Shown here: piece after piece, positions 36,530 through 45,679 of the stretch
How positions within the stretch are numbered: the first letter of the stretch is position 1
How the letters are laid out: each line of letters begins with the position of its first letter
Assembly: GCA_965275915.1 (NCBI GenBank)
Contig: CBDHYI010000008.1
Coordinates: 682,001 to 746,000, forward strand
DNA: 64,000 bases
Direction: 5' to 3'
From: JBDWFY01 sp965275915
Lineage (GTDB): Bacteria > Pseudomonadota > Alphaproteobacteria > Rhizobiales > Stappiaceae
Position numbers and translations under genes: made by a program
Notes under the pieces: generated by a model
The model's input: only the letters and a program-made list of their open reading frames with translations
What the model was told of the DNA's origin: nothing
Databases searched by the model: none

Positions 36530-38999
36530 CACACTGAGCGGTTTGATTGTCGGTATGGGTGAAAAGTCCGCCGCGCGGGATGTCGGCGGAAAGGCGGCCG
36601 CTCTGATGCGGCTGGCTGCGGCTGGCTTTAACGTCCCCGGATTTCTCGTTATCCGTCCTGATGCCTTCAATGCACGCGGCATGACGGCGAAAGTTAAAAG
36701 AGAGCTGCAAAGCCGCTTGTCCGATCTTGGTCCCGGTCCCTATGCCGCGCGCTCTTCTGCCCTGGACGAGGATGGAGACCTGCATTCCCACGCCGGACAG
36801 TTTCTCAGCGTCCTTAATCAAAGTGCGGACGAGTTGCCGGCTGCGTGTTTTGCCGTTTTCAAAAGCGGACTTGCGGAAACTGTTGCATCCTACAGAAAAT
36901 CACGCGGACTTGGCGGAGAGGAGACGGCGCCGGCCGTGATCGTGCAGCAGATGGTGAAGGCGCGCTGTGCAGGGGTCGCGTTTACCGCCGATCCGGTCAG
37001 CGGTCGCCGCGACCGGTTGATTATTTCAGCGATTGAAGGCACCGGGGACCGATTGGTCGGCGGAGAGGAGAACGGTGAGACGTATGTCGTCGATCGCGGG
37101 AGCGGGACGTGTCTTGAAGGCGGCGAGAACTCTCTCCTGAGCGACAAAGATCTGGCGGCGTTAACCGCCCTTGCTCACAAGATCGAAGCCGCATCGGACG
37201 GGCCTCAGGATATCGAGTGGGCGTTTGAAGGAATGCGGCTGTTTCTGCTTCAGTCACGCCCCATCACGACGGTGCTGAGACCGGAAGCCATCGCGGACAC
37301 ACATCTTACCGTTTTCGACAACTCCAACATTGTTGAAAGCTATCCCGGCCTCGTTTCACCGCTGACCTACAGTTTTGCGCAATATGTCTATGCGCGGGTT
37401 TACCGGGCCTTTGTCAGGCTGATTGGCGTAAGCGAAGCGACGATAGGCGGCAATGCCGCCGTGTTTGACAATATGCTCGCCCGCATTGATGGCCGGGTCT
37501 ACTACAATCTGGGCAACTGGTATCGCGCTCTTGCGCTTCTTCCCGGATTTGCCGCCAACCGGTCACGCATGGAAACCATGATGGGGGTCGACGAACCGCT
37601 GCCGGACGAACTGGCAGCATCCATCGGAACAGTGCGATCCGGCGGACTTGATCGGGTGCTCGAGACGGGACGCATTGCGAAGATGGGCGTTTTGCTCGCC
37701 TTTGAAGCGCTGCGCCTCAAACGCACGATGCGGCGATTTCAGCAGCGGCTTGATGCCGTTCTGGAAAAACCGGTGGAGACGTTGGACAGGCTGCCGCTTT
37801 CGGCGCTTGCTGCTGAGTATCGGCACATTGAAGCGAGCCTGCTCGATAGGTGGGATGCGCCGCTGGTCAATGACTTCCTGTGTATGAAAGCGTTCAGCGC
37901 ATCGCGCGACCTCCTGGAACGCTGGGCCGGTCGCCAGGGCTTGGAGCTGCACAATGATGTGATGATCGGGCAGGGGGACATTGTGTCCGCTGAGCCGGCT
38001 CAGCGGATTGCGGCCATGGGAACACTGCTTGCAAAACATCCGCGATTGCGGGAACGCCTGGAGAAGGGGGACGGCAGTACACTGGCGGAAGTGCCGCGGA
38101 TTGAAAGTGCCGTCGCGGAGTATCTGGCAAAGTTCTCCGACCGTTGCACCGAGGAACTGAAACTGGAAAGCGTCACGCTCGATCGCGATCCGGTCCCGCT
38201 CTACAGGGCAATGGCAGCGGCGGCCCTGACGAAGGGAACACGCCTCAAGGACGCTGAGACCGGCAAGGCGGCTGATCTGGATACGGTTTTTAAGGGCCGG
38301 CCGATCCGTCGGTTTGTCGTCCGGATGGTGCTGGGCTGGGCGAAGGCACGGGTTCGTGATCGGGAGAATCTCCGGTTTGAACGAACACGGATTTTCGGCA
38401 GGGCGCGGCGTTTGTTCCGGGCAATCGGATCGCAATTCCACGCACTCGGCCTCATCGAAAACACAGACGATGTCTTTTATCTGACCGTTCAGGAGATCTT
38501 CGGCGCGGTTGAAGGATTCGGTGTCAGTGCGGATCTTGCATCGATTATCGCGATCAGAAAGGCCGAGATGGAGGCCGCAGAAGCCCGGCCCGATCCCGAC
38601 CCTCGCCTGCTTGTGCGCGGAGCGGCCATCGCAACGCGGGAACCGGCGGTTCCCGCGCAGCAGGAACCAACTGACAAAACACTGGAACGGACCGGAACCG
38701 GATGCAGCGCCGGAAAAGTGACAGCTGTCGCCCGGGTCATTACCGATCCGCGCAAACAAAGTCTGAAGCCGGGCGAGATCCTCGTGGCGCGCCACACGGA
38801 TCCGGGCTGGATTGCCGTGTTCAGCAATGCATCGGCCATTGTTGTTGAACGCGGCAGTCTCCTGTCTCACTCCGCCATTGTCGCAAGGGAGCTTGGGATA
38901 CCGTGCGTTGTCGGCTTGAAAGGTGCCATGCAATGGGTCGAAGATGGCGAGACGATTGAGGTGGACGGCGCGACGGGAGTGGTTCGGAGAAGACAATGA
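36504..38999 (+). CDS. PEP synthase/rifampicin phosphotransferase-like dikinase
   Basis: An enzyme of up to 831 residues with the dikinase layout. The N-terminal ATP-grasp domain includes VGGKAAALMRLAAAGF, PYAARSSALDEDG, QQMVKARCAGVAFTADPVSG, DIEWAFEG and LLQSRPIT (about residues 20-255). A long unassigned central domain follows, then a C-terminal swivelling phosphohistidine domain ERGSLLSHSAIVARELGIP (His about 789). The PEP/pyruvate-binding barrel of true PEP synthase is absent. This matches rifampicin phosphotransferase and related enzymes that move the beta-phosphate of ATP to a small molecule. The start is uncertain: TTG 36504 overlaps the preceding gene, while TTG 36543 or ATG 36555 would avoid overlap. 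The stop overlaps the next ATG (ATGA). Confidence 0.85.
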   Translation: MHHLLRGADTLSGLIVGMGEKSAARDVGGKAAALMRLAAAGFNVPGFLVIRPDAFNARGMTAKVKRELQSRLSDLGPGPYAARSSALDEDGDLHSHAGQFLSVLNQSADELPAACFAVFKSGLAETVASYRKSRGLGGEETAPAVIVQQMVKARCAGVAFTADPVSGRRDRLIISAIEGTGDRLVGGEENGETYVVDRGSGTCLEGGENSLLSDKDLAALTALAHKIEAASDGPQDIEWAFEGMRLFLLQSRPITTVLRPEAIADTHLTVFDNSNIVESYPGLVSPLTYSFAQYVYARVYRAFVRLIGVSEATIGGNAAVFDNMLARIDGRVYYNLGNWYRALALLPGFAANRSRMETMMGVDEPLPDELAASIGTVRSGGLDRVLETGRIAKMGVLLAFEALRLKRTMRRFQQRLDAVLEKPVETLDRLPLSALAAEYRHIEASLLDRWDAPLVNDFLCMKAFSASRDLLERWAGRQGLELHNDVMIGQGDIVSAEPAQRIAAMGTLLAKHPRLRERLEKGDGSTLAEVPRIESAVAEYLAKFSDRCTEELKLESVTLDRDPVPLYRAMAAAALTKGTRLKDAETGKAADLDTVFKGRPIRRFVVRMVLGWAKARVRDRENLRFERTRIFGRARRLFRAIGSQFHALGLIENTDDVFYLTVQEIFGAVEGFGVSADLASIIAIRKAEMEAAEARPDPDPRLLVRGAAIATREPAVPAQQEPTDKTLERTGTGCSAGKVTAVARVITDPRKQSLKPGEILVARHTDPGWIAVFSNASAIVVERGSLLSHSAIVARELGIPCVVGLKGAMQWVEDGETIEVDGATGVVRRRQ

Positions 39000-40093
39000 C
39001 GGGGGGAGACATCGAGACACGGGCGTCGTTCGACGCGATCCGCTATGCGCAGGGGTGGGAAGACGCCGATGTCCTTGTCAGTGCACTGGGCGATCAGCGG
39101 GGTCAGCATCTCGTGTCGATCTGCGCGTCCGGTGACAATACGCTGGCGATGCTGACGCTCGATCCGGCCGGCATTTTGACGGTTGACCTCTCTCCGGCGC
39201 AGCTTGCCTGCCTTCAGCTCAGGATCAAGGCTTACCAGACCCTCCACCATGACGAACTGCTTGAATTGCTTGGTGCGCGCAAGTCGCACAGGCGCGGCGA
39301 TCTGCTCGATCGGGCTGCCAGTAAACTCGATGGAGAATCGCAGGCGCTGTGGGCCCCGCTGACCGAAAGCGTCATCAAATGGGGGCTTGGCGGTGTCGGG
39401 AAATTCGAACGTTACTTCCGTCTCTTCCGGCGGTTTGTATTGCCCCTGGCCCAGAGCCGGTCGACAATCGATGACGTTTTTGTCTCAAAACCCGAACCGG
39501 AGCGACGGCGCTTTCTTGACATGTGCTGGAACAATTGGCGCTGGCGCTTGCTCCTGAAAGTGTTCTTCTCCAACACCGTCATGGGGCGGCTTGGCCGCGA
39601 TCCGGCATTTTTTGACCATGTCGACGGCAGCCTTGCCGATCATGTCACGCGCCGGCTTGATCATGCCGCCGTCGGTCTGGACCCGTCAGAAAACTCCTAC
39701 CTTCACTGGATCTTGAAGGGATGCAACGACGATCATCTGCCCCTGGCCTGGCGGGAAGAGCATTTTGAAACCATCCGCAGTCGCCTTGACCGGCTCACCC
39801 TGCGACTTGGGCCGGTTGAGGATCATCTTGCCGCCGACATTCGCTATGGCGGCTTCAATCTGTCCGACATTTTTGAATATATGGATCCGTTCACGTTCGA
39901 ACGGATTTACGGAGCGCTGATCGATGCGGCACAGTCCGGTGCGCGTCTCGTTTACTGGAACATGATGGTCCCGCGCCGGATGCCTGAGGCATTTGCCGAC
40001 CGCATAATCCGTCTGGAGGAAGAGGAGGCCGCGGGACAGGCTGCGGACAAAGCCTTCTTTTACTCCGACTTTGTTGTCGAAGCGGTGCGCTGA
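38996..40093 (+). CDS. BtaA-like DUF3419 family protein
   Basis: A 365-residue SAM-dependent enzyme resembling BtaA, which transfers the 3-amino-3-carboxypropyl group of S-adenosylmethionine to diacylglycerol on the way to betaine lipids. The first part contains IRYAQGWEDADVLVSAL and the SAM fold block LVSICASGDNTLAML, then ILTVDLSPAQLACLQLRIKA. The later block RYGGFNLSDIFEYMD is typical of the family. No BtaB methyltransferase is beside it, so a classical betaine lipid is not assured; the acceptor could be a prenylated product of the same operon. It overlaps the preceding gene by 4 bp and is 2 bp before the next. Confidence 0.8.
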   Translation: MTGGDIETRASFDAIRYAQGWEDADVLVSALGDQRGQHLVSICASGDNTLAMLTLDPAGILTVDLSPAQLACLQLRIKAYQTLHHDELLELLGARKSHRRGDLLDRAASKLDGESQALWAPLTESVIKWGLGGVGKFERYFRLFRRFVLPLAQSRSTIDDVFVSKPEPERRRFLDMCWNNWRWRLLLKVFFSNTVMGRLGRDPAFFDHVDGSLADHVTRRLDHAAVGLDPSENSYLHWILKGCNDDHLPLAWREEHFETIRSRLDRLTLRLGPVEDHLAADIRYGGFNLSDIFEYMDPFTFERIYGALIDAAQSGARLVYWNMMVPRRMPEAFADRIIRLEEEEAAGQAADKAFFYSDFVVEAVR

Positions 40094-40095
40094 TC

Positions 40096-41403
40096 ATGAC
40101 GGTGACCTGGCAGGACGGTCTTGCCATAGTGCACCTGATCGGCGGAATCCTGGCACTGATGGTTGCGGTCCACGTCGCCAGCAGCCGATGGGATCTGTCC
40201 CCTGAAGCCAGACGCAAGCTTATCCACGTTGCGACAGGATGCGCGGCACTTACGTTCCCGCTTATTTTCTCGAACGCCCTGCCGGTTTTTATCCTCACTG
40301 CGCTTGCCGTGGTTGTCATGATGATATTGCGAAATCGCCAGTCGGCGTCAGAAGGGCTCGGTTCCGTTCTGCACGACGTGAAGCGGCGATCTTACGGAGA
40401 GATCTATCTGGCCGTCGCGATCGCATATATCTTCTATCGCTCCGAGGGGACACCGGTCCTGTTCGTACTGCCCGTACTGGTCATCACGCTGTCCGACACG
40501 GCGTCGGCGCTGATTGGCACGAGTTACGGGCGCAAGCGTTTTGCGGTGGCGGACGGGTCCAAGAGTCTTGAGGGCGTTGTCGCTTTCTTTATGGTGACAT
40601 GGCTCTGCGCGCAGATCACTCTGCTGCTGATGACAGACGCACCCAAACTGAACGTGATTGTACTGTCGCTTCTGATTGCTGCCTTCTGTGCGCTCGTGGA
40701 AGCGGATTCATGGGCCGGTCTTGATAATCTGTTTGTCCCGATCGGCGCGCACTTGCTGCTGGCGAGTCATCTTGGCATGGCGCCGATTGATCTTGTGGTC
40801 GTTGCCGTCGTGTTTCTGGCGGCGCTTGCCGCGATGTTGCTTTTTGCACCGTCCCTTAATTTGTCAGCACACAGCGCAAGGGCTTACACGGTTCTTCTGT
40901 TCCTCGTTTTTTCGATGGTCGCGCCGCAAAATATGCTGATGCCCGTGCTGGCGATCGGAGGTCAGATTTGTGCCCGCAGCCAGCGGCCCGCAGCAGACGG
41001 CCAGGCCGACCTTAATTTTCTCGCACTGTCCGCAGGCGTCGGGATGCTGTGGCTGCTTGCGGGCGAAATTGCCGGACAGTCGGCTATCAATCTGTTTAAT
41101 CTGACATTTGCTGCGGCGGCGCTGATCTTTTTCGGGCTGGCGATTTCCGGGGCCTGGCGTTTCCTGTTGTTGGCGGCCGTTCCCGTGCTGGGAGTGTTTC
41201 TCGTTTGGATTGGCGAGATAAATGATCCATTCGGTCCCTCGATCACACCAACCTGGCTGCCGATTGCGGTCGGTCTGCTTGTGCCCGCCCTGACAGTCAT
41301 CCTGGCGCCGCAGGTCTTTTCAGGGAACCGGAGTGTCAAGGCGTTCGCCCTGGCGCTGTTTATGCCGCTTGCCATGTATGCAAAAGGAGCCGCCGGATTA
41401 TGA
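40096..41403 (+). CDS. CTP-dependent dolichol/phytol kinase-like membrane protein
   Basis: A 435-residue polytopic membrane protein. Residues about 35-200 carry the SEC59/DGK1/VTE5 (cytidylyltransferase-like) signature: RRKLIHVATGCAALTFP near the N-terminus and LSDTASALIGTSYGRKRF with DGSKSLEGVVAFF. These enzymes phosphorylate polyprenols, phytol or diacylglycerol with CTP. A further C-terminal hydrophobic half of about 200 residues (six to seven segments) has no function I can name. In this operon it could supply a prenyl phosphate for the UbiA enzyme. It overlaps the next start by 4 bp (ATGA). Confidence 0.8.
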   Translation: MTVTWQDGLAIVHLIGGILALMVAVHVASSRWDLSPEARRKLIHVATGCAALTFPLIFSNALPVFILTALAVVVMMILRNRQSASEGLGSVLHDVKRRSYGEIYLAVAIAYIFYRSEGTPVLFVLPVLVITLSDTASALIGTSYGRKRFAVADGSKSLEGVVAFFMVTWLCAQITLLLMTDAPKLNVIVLSLLIAAFCALVEADSWAGLDNLFVPIGAHLLLASHLGMAPIDLVVVAVVFLAALAAMLLFAPSLNLSAHSARAYTVLLFLVFSMVAPQNMLMPVLAIGGQICARSQRPAADGQADLNFLALSAGVGMLWLLAGEIAGQSAINLFNLTFAAAALIFFGLAISGAWRFLLLAAVPVLGVFLVWIGEINDPFGPSITPTWLPIAVGLLVPALTVILAPQVFSGNRSVKAFALALFMPLAMYAKGAAGL

Positions 41404-42245
41404 GTGACATCGAAACCGTTGCCCATGAGGGCGCTGAGGTGACTGTATTCCGTGACGCTCCAAGCTGGGATGGCCTGAAATGCGCCGCGTTGGGACGCGC
41501 GACCTTTGACAGCGTGTCAGCTGGAGAAACACTGCTTGTGTCCGTCTGTCATCAGCTCAAGGAAGAAGGGTTTGGCGGTGTTATCGGGCCGATGGACGGC
41601 GACACCTGGCATAGTTATCGCGTTGTGACGGAAAGCGACGGCTCGGCGCCTTTTCTGATGGAGCCGGCCAGCGGTCCGCACGATCTTGGGGCTTTTCAGG
41701 CGGGCGGTTTTGTGCCCATATCGGCCTACTTTTCGTCGCGCGCGCGCCTCTCCGACACGGTGTCCGAAGAAGCTGCCCCGGTGCCGGGGATTGTTATTGA
41801 GCCGTGGGACGGCAGCAATGCCGAGGGGCTGATCGGTCAGTTGTTTCGTCTCTCGGGCCAGTCCTTTGCCGACAATCATTTTTTCAAGGCGATCACATTG
41901 GAGGCGTTTTTGGATCTTTATCGTCCGTTGCTGCCCCTTATTGACCCCAATCATGTCCTTTTTGCCCGGACGGCCGATGAGGGCAGACTGGTCGGTTTCC
42001 TGTTCGGATTGCCGGATGCGCTGAACAGAACCGAAACAAAGACGGTGATCCTGAAAACCTACGCAAGCGGTGTTCGCGGCGTCGGATTTCTGCTTGCCGA
42101 CACGTTCCATCGCCGTGCCATAGACATGGGTTTTGACGATGTCATTCACGCGCTGATCCATTCAGACAATGTCTCCGGCAAGCGGAGCGCGCAGCATAAC
42201 GCCACGGTCTTTAGACGGTATGCGCTTATGGGGCGGCGGCTCTGA
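41400..42245 (+). CDS. GNAT-family N-acyltransferase
   Basis: A 281-residue protein with the GNAT fold. The second half carries the acetyl-CoA-binding beta4-alpha3 region (LFARTADEGRLVGFLFGLPD, then TYASGVRGVGFLLADTFHRRA). The C-terminal HSDNVSGKRSAQHNATVFRRY block is the family's usual end (Asn...Ser...Tyr). The N-terminal 110 residues are a less conserved lobe. Donor and acceptor are unknown; acylation of an amino group introduced by the BtaA-like enzyme is one possibility. It starts inside the previous gene's stop and ends 3 bp before the adenylating enzyme. Confidence 0.8.
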   Translation: MSDIETVAHEGAEVTVFRDAPSWDGLKCAALGRATFDSVSAGETLLVSVCHQLKEEGFGGVIGPMDGDTWHSYRVVTESDGSAPFLMEPASGPHDLGAFQAGGFVPISAYFSSRARLSDTVSEEAAPVPGIVIEPWDGSNAEGLIGQLFRLSGQSFADNHFFKAITLEAFLDLYRPLLPLIDPNHVLFARTADEGRLVGFLFGLPDALNRTETKTVILKTYASGVRGVGFLLADTFHRRAIDMGFDDVIHALIHSDNVSGKRSAQHNATVFRRYALMGRRL

Positions 42246-42248
42246 CCC

Positions 42249-43664
42249 ATGAATTTGATTACGGGCTTCCTGGAGACGGCAACGCGCAACGGTCGGCGAA
42301 CCGCTATCGTCGACGGTGCGGGACAGGCGATCAGCTTTGATGACCTTGCCCGTCGCTCAGCTGCGCTGGCCGTCCACTGGCAAGGAGCCGGTATCGGAGC
42401 AGGGGACAGGGTGCTTGTTGCGATGCCGGTTGGCCTCGACCTGTATGCGGCGATTGCCGGTCTGTGGCGGATCGGCGCAACCATTGTGTTTCCCGAGCCG
42501 GCTATGGGGCTGGCCGGGGTGCGCCATGCGGTCAGAATTGCAAAGCCGACTGCCTGCCTGACAACCGGAATCTATCGCCTCCTTCGTCTCCTGGTCCCGG
42601 ATCTGTGGCACATTCGCAATCATCTGCGTCTTGCGCGTGAGGAAACGCGGTCCGATCCCGTGGCCGAGGTCGCTCCGGATCATCCTGCCTTGATCTCCTT
42701 TACCAGCGGTTCAACCGGGCGGCCGAAGGGCATTGTGCGCAGCCATGGATTTCTTGCGGCGCAAAACCGATGTGTCGGCCAACTGATTGCTCCGCAGCAG
42801 GAGCGGGAGACGGACCTGGTCGCGTTTCCGGTTTTTGTCATTGCCAACCTGGGGCAGGGCGTCACCTCGGTGTTGCCAAACTGGCGCCTGAGCCGACATG
42901 ATAAGGCGCGCTTTGCAGATATCGTACGCCACTGCCGAAACCACGGCGTAACGCGGGCACTGGTTCCGCCTTCGATCTGTGAAATCCTGTCGACCGGATC
43001 AGGAGGACCGGCGCTTGACACGATTTTTACCGGCGGCGGCCCCGTCTTTCCCGATCTTCTGGAACGGCTGCATGCGAAGATGCCAAAGACATCGCTTGTC
43101 GCCGTTTACGGCTCAACGGAAGCGGAACCGATAGCGCATCTTGATATCAGAGAGATTTCTGAGCGGCAGTGGCAGGCGATGAAAGAAGGCAACGGTCTTC
43201 TTGCCGGCCGTCCGGTTTCGGACGTTGATCTGCAGATTGTCGATGAGGAAATTCTCGTCACCGGCGAGCATGTCAACAAGGGGTATCTTGACGGGCACGG
43301 CGATGCCGGGAACAAGGTGATGATTGACGGGCGGATCTGGCATCGAACCGGCGATGCCGGTCGGCTGGATGATGATGGTGCGTTATGGCTGAAGGGTCGC
43401 CATTCGGCGAAAGCCGGTGCTTTTTATCCCTTTGAGCTCGAAGCGGCGGCGCGCTTCTGGCCGGGCGTAAAGAACGCTGCGCTGGTTCCGGCAACAGACC
43501 CGCCGTTACTGGCTGTTGAAGGAGATCAGGAGCACGAAGACATGTGGAACGAACGGGCTCGGCTGATGGGTGATGTTGCGGTCAGAAGAGTGCGGAAAAT
43601 TCCGCTCGACCGCCGCCATCGCTCGAAGATCGATTATACGGTGTTGCAGCGTTTGGTGGGATGA
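42249..43664 (+). CDS. AMP-dependent acyl-CoA synthetase/ligase family protein
   Basis: A 471-residue adenylate-forming enzyme, somewhat short for the family (500-560). The P-loop is ISFTSGSTGRPKGIVRSHG, the A5 motif VAVYGSTEAEPIAH, and the A7-A8 region WHRTGDAGRLDDDGALWLKGR. The small C-terminal domain ends KIPLDRRHRSKIDY, containing the catalytic Lys. The overall form recalls OleC-like enzymes, which activate beta-hydroxy acids, more than fatty acyl-CoA ligases, but this is a weak impression. It is the last gene of the operon, followed by a bidirectional hairpin. Confidence 0.85.
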   Translation: MNLITGFLETATRNGRRTAIVDGAGQAISFDDLARRSAALAVHWQGAGIGAGDRVLVAMPVGLDLYAAIAGLWRIGATIVFPEPAMGLAGVRHAVRIAKPTACLTTGIYRLLRLLVPDLWHIRNHLRLAREETRSDPVAEVAPDHPALISFTSGSTGRPKGIVRSHGFLAAQNRCVGQLIAPQQERETDLVAFPVFVIANLGQGVTSVLPNWRLSRHDKARFADIVRHCRNHGVTRALVPPSICEILSTGSGGPALDTIFTGGGPVFPDLLERLHAKMPKTSLVAVYGSTEAEPIAHLDIREISERQWQAMKEGNGLLAGRPVSDVDLQIVDEEILVTGEHVNKGYLDGHGDAGNKVMIDGRIWHRTGDAGRLDDDGALWLKGRHSAKAGAFYPFELEAAARFWPGVKNAALVPATDPPLLAVEGDQEHEDMWNERARLMGDVAVRRVRKIPLDRRHRSKIDYTVLQRLVG

Positions 43665-43695
43665 CGGCGCCACAGTCCCTCTCTGCGCCGCCATC
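43660..43695. terminator. Bidirectional terminator-like hairpin
   Basis: An 11-bp stem, GATGACGGCGC and GCGCCGCCATC (one wobble), with a 14-base loop. It lies at the junction of the convergent acyl ligase and sodium:alanine symporter genes and overlaps the ligase stop codon. No long T-run is present on either side. Confidence 0.5.
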
Positions 43696-43705
43696 CGCCC
43701 TATTG

Positions 43706-45208
43706 CTATTTGATCTTCTTTATCTCGCCCGAAGAGATCTTCTCCTGATAATCGGCGAGCAGCGCCTTCACCTTCGGCATGAGCAGGTAAAGGCCGATAA
43801 TGTTGGCAATGGCCATCGCGAAGATCATGGCATCGGAGAAATCGATCACCGGACCAAGGCTCATCGACGCGCCGATCACCACGAAGACGCAGAATATGGC
43901 TTTGAATGTCAGTTCCTTGCCCTTGCCTTCGCCGAACATGTAGGTCCAGGCCTTGAGGCCATAGTAGGACCAGGAGATCATCGTCGAGAAAGCGAACAGA
44001 ACCGCCGCAATTGCCAGAACATAGCCAAAGCCTGAGAAGCTGGCTTCAAAGGCCTTGGATGTCAGGTCGATTCCGGTCACGCCGCTGTCGGGCACCCATG
44101 AACCGGTGATGATGATCACCAGGGAGGTCATGGTACAGATGACAACGGTATCGATGAAGGGCTCCAGCAAAGCAACATAGCCCTCGGTCACCGGATGTTT
44201 TGTCTGCACAGCCGAGTGCGCGATTGACGCCGATCCGATGCCCGCCTCGTTGGAAAAGGCTGCGCGTTTGAAGCCCTGAATAAGGGCGCCAATAGCGCCG
44301 CCGGCGACGGCCGTTGGAGCGAATGCTCCGGTAATGATGGCACTAAACGCTGCCGGCACCGACCCGATATTCATCAGAATGATGATCAGGGCCGCGCCGA
44401 CATAAAGGACGGCCATGCCGGGCACCACTTTCTCCGTCACCCGGGCAATCGACTTGATGCCGCCGATGATGACGATCCCGACAATGGCTGCCATGATGAG
44501 ACCGAACAGCCAGCCTTTGCCTTCAAAGAACGGAATAATGCTGGAGACCTGTGCGTAGGACTGATTGGCCTGGAACATATTTCCACCGCCAAGCGCGCCG
44601 CCGATACAGCAGATCGAAAAGAAGATGGCCAGAAACTTGCCAAGAGTTGCTTTTCCGTCTTCCGAAAGACCTTTTGACAGATAATACATCGGCCCGCCGG
44701 AGACGGTGCCGTCGGCATATTCGTTCCGGTACCGGACACCGAGAATACACTCAGTGAATTTTGAGGCCATGCCAAGAAGTCCGGCGAGAATCATCCAGAA
44801 CGTGGCGCCCGGGCCGCCCAGGTAAACGGCAACACCGACACCGGCGATATTGCCGAGCCCTACCGTACCCGAGAGCGCCGTCGCCAACGCCTGGAACGGC
44901 GTCACTTCCCCGGCGTCTTTGGGGTCAAGATAGTCGCCGCGCACCAGCTCGATGGAGTGTTTGAAGCCGCGAAACTGGATGAATCCGAAATAGAATGTGA
45001 ACACAACCGCTGCCACCACCAGCCAGCCGACAATCAAAGGAAAATCGGTGCCGAAGACGGGTACGGAGTAGAAAACGGTACTGACAATCGGATTAACGAT
45101 GGGACCGACGATATTGCTGATCGCCTGATCGATCCCATCTGACTGGGCCTGAGCCGCCCCCGCGGTGGTCAAAGTCCCGGCGCCCGCCAGAATTATCTTT
45201 TTAAACAT
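43706..45208 (-). CDS. Sodium:alanine symporter family transporter
   Basis: A 500-residue AGCS (alanine or glycine:cation symporter) protein of the inner membrane, importing small neutral amino acids with sodium. Typical blocks are FQALATALSGTVGLGNIAGVGVAV, GGPGATFWMILAGLLGM, YRNEYADGTVSGGPMYYLSKGL and FKRAAFSNEAGIGSASIAHS. About eleven membrane segments are visible. The first 22 residues resemble a signal sequence, common in proteobacterial members. It lies 39 bp after the universal stress protein gene on the same strand, probably one transcript. Confidence 0.93.
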   Translation of the reverse strand: MFKKIILAGAGTLTTAGAAQAQSDGIDQAISNIVGPIVNPIVSTVFYSVPVFGTDFPLIVGWLVVAAVVFTFYFGFIQFRGFKHSIELVRGDYLDPKDAGEVTPFQALATALSGTVGLGNIAGVGVAVYLGGPGATFWMILAGLLGMASKFTECILGVRYRNEYADGTVSGGPMYYLSKGLSEDGKATLGKFLAIFFSICCIGGALGGGNMFQANQSYAQVSSIIPFFEGKGWLFGLIMAAIVGIVIIGGIKSIARVTEKVVPGMAVLYVGAALIIILMNIGSVPAAFSAIITGAFAPTAVAGGAIGALIQGFKRAAFSNEAGIGSASIAHSAVQTKHPVTEGYVALLEPFIDTVVICTMTSLVIIITGSWVPDSGVTGIDLTSKAFEASFSGFGYVLAIAAVLFAFSTMISWSYYGLKAWTYMFGEGKGKELTFKAIFCVFVVIGASMSLGPVIDFSDAMIFAMAIANIIGLYLLMPKVKALLADYQEKISSGEIKKIK

Positions 45209-45247
45209 GCCTTTAGTTCCCCTCGAATGATATGTTTGCGCTCCGTG

Positions 45248-45679
45248 TCAGGGCACAATTGTCACCGGCACCGGTGATGCCTGCGCCAGGGTGATCGCCA
45301 TCCCTCCAAGCAATCGCGCAGTGAAAGACGATCCGCCGGTTCGACCGACGATGATCTGAACGGCACCTTTATCCTTGGCGATTTCGCACAGCATGTCGGC
45401 CACATGGCCGTGGCGTACTTCGCAGTCGGCTTTCACCCCCGACGCATTCAGTGCATCGACTGCGGGCCGCACAATGGCTTTTGCGCGGTCAAGCTCTTCT
45501 TCTCTCCGTTTATGGCGCTGTGCCAGTTCCTCCGGTGTGTGAAAACTGTAAGGCGACCATTCAAGGACCAGGACCAGGTGCAATTGTGCTCCGGCCAGTT
45601 TTGCGCGGGCTGCTGCAAAATCGACCGCGCGCTGGGAAGAATCCGTCCCATCAAATCCGACAATAAATATATCGGTCAT
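45248..45679 (-). CDS. Universal stress protein (UspA family)
   Basis: A 143-residue cytoplasmic Usp-fold protein. IFIVGFDGTDSSQRAVDFAA opens the domain and VQIIVGRTGGSSFTARLLGGMA with SPVPVTIVP closes it. The G-2x-G-9x-G(S/T) nucleotide-binding pattern is visible in altered form (GRTGGSSFTARLLGG). A single Usp domain just upstream of a transporter gene is a common pairing and may tune transport to energy state. ATG has GGAGG close upstream (RBS read on the minus strand). Confidence 0.88.
   Translation of the reverse strand: MTDIFIVGFDGTDSSQRAVDFAAARAKLAGAQLHLVLVLEWSPYSFHTPEELAQRHKRREEELDRAKAIVRPAVDALNASGVKADCEVRHGHVADMLCEIAKDKGAVQIIVGRTGGSSFTARLLGGMAITLAQASPVPVTIVP

Noticed and set aside
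36504..38999. Genuine phosphoenolpyruvate synthase
   Set aside because: The C-terminal PEP/pyruvate-binding domain is missing, and the neighbours are not glycolytic genes.
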